DNA of 5,540 bases, from contig CAYJOG010000082.1 in the NCBI GenBank assembly GCA_964371695.1, forward strand, positions 1 to 5,540, given 5' to 3'. Below, piece by piece: positions 5,207-5,540 of this stretch. The translations under genes were made by a program, and so were the position numbers. The first letter of the stretch is position 1. Each line of letters opens with the position of its first letter. The DNA comes from CAYJOG01 sp964371695 [NCBI: uncultured bacterium]. Lineage in GTDB: Bacteria > CAYJOG01. The notes under the pieces were generated by a model. It did not search any database, was not told the DNA's origin, and worked only from the letters and a program-made list of their open reading frames with translations.

Positions 5207-5540
5207 ATGAGTGACGTGAATGCAAAAGTGGTGATGGACCTGCGCCAGCGCACCGGCAGCGGCCTGATGGACTGCAAAAAAGCCCTGGCCGAAACCGGCG
5301 GCGACATGGAAAAGGCCATCGAATACCTGCGCAAGAAAGGCATCGCCTCGGCGTCCAAAAAGGCCGAGCGTGAGGCGCGCCAGGGGGGTGTGTTCGCCCG
5401 CACCGAAGGCGGCAAGGGCGTGTTGATGGAACTGAACTGCGAGACTGATTTTGTGGCCCGCAACGAAAACTTTCAGCAACTGGCGGCAGACCTGCTGGAC
5501 ATTCTCATTAAAGGGCAGGATGTGCCCGAAGAAACGCTGA
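5207..5540 (+). CDS. tsf: elongation factor Ts, N-terminal part (runs off the window)
   Basis: The first 111 residues of EF-Ts, the guanine-nucleotide exchange factor that recycles EF-Tu from GDP to GTP in the cytoplasm, are present and the frame is still open at base 5540. The N-terminal UBA-like domain has the signature [16 protein letters not shown] (12-27), followed by [16 protein letters not shown] (32-47). The core begins with the second signature [12 protein letters not shown] (75-86). Its Asp81 and Phe82 correspond to the TDFV residues that disturb the EF-Tu magnesium site. ATG 5207 follows the rpsB TGA after a single C, and an SD lies in the end of rpsB, so the two genes are almost certainly co-transcribed and coupled. 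Identification is certain; length and C-terminal domains cannot be judged here. Confidence 0.97.
   Translation, partial: MSDVNAKVVMDLRQRTGSGLMDCKKALAETGGDMEKAIEYLRKKGIASASKKAEREARQGGVFARTEGGKGVLMELNCETDFVARNENFQQLAADLLDILIKGQDVPEETL

Noticed and set aside
4399-5463. 354-codon minus-strand open frame opposite rpsB and tsf
   Set aside because: It runs across two certain genes and their junction. It is an antisense artefact of codon bias.
1-5540. CRISPR array, tRNA or rRNA genes
   Set aside because: No regularly spaced repeats and no tRNA or rRNA signature were found on either strand.

Overview
The window comes from a GC-rich bacterial chromosome and holds six protein genes. Four lie on the minus strand (positions 1-4033) and two on the plus strand (4375-5540), with a divergent promoter region between the blocks. 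The strong preference for G or C in third codon positions opens long empty reading frames opposite the real genes. The lineage is uncertain. The S2 and EF-Ts sequences and the GCAGGC/GCCTGC-type intergenic palindromes would fit a PVC-like, Hydrogenedentota-like or deltaproteobacterial genome, but this is a low-confidence impression.

Layout. 1-671 (minus) is the N-terminal 223 residues of an NAD-dependent extended short-chain dehydrogenase/epimerase in which the catalytic Tyr position is Phe. 672-1147 has no convincing gene but several G/C palindromes. 1148-1318 (minus) is a small HicB/UPF0150-like antitoxin-type protein of 56 residues with no visible toxin partner. 1319-1489 carries a branched palindrome with a T-tract that is probably the terminator of the next gene. 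1490-2428 (minus) is the MeaB/ArgK G-protein chaperone of adenosylcobalamin-dependent acyl-CoA mutases; it lacks a Shine-Dalgarno (SD) sequence and has a -10-like TATACT only nine bases before its ATG. 2442-2687 is a non-coding element of about 246 bp built almost wholly of consecutive hairpins and bounded by imperfect 18-bp terminal inverted repeats. 2714-4033 (minus) is a cobalamin-binding-domain radical SAM protein with a GTG start and a clear SD.

4034-4374 is the divergent control region. It has a candidate sigma-70-type promoter and a leader with a repeated C5 motif placed to form alternative hairpins around the rpsB ribosome-binding site. 4375-5205 (plus) is rpsB (ribosomal protein S2) and 5207-5540 is the start of tsf (EF-Ts), in the classic rpsB-tsf operon order. 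The tsf SD is embedded in the last rpsB codons.

Functionally, the right side is core translation. The middle is B12-related: a radical SAM enzyme with a B12-type domain sits upstream of, and on the same strand as, the GTPase that guards B12 mutases. No mutase subunit is in the window, so a shared pathway is only an inference. The least explained item is the hairpin-rich element at 2442-2687, whose G-U wobble pairs all fit the plus strand as RNA, opposite to both flanking genes.
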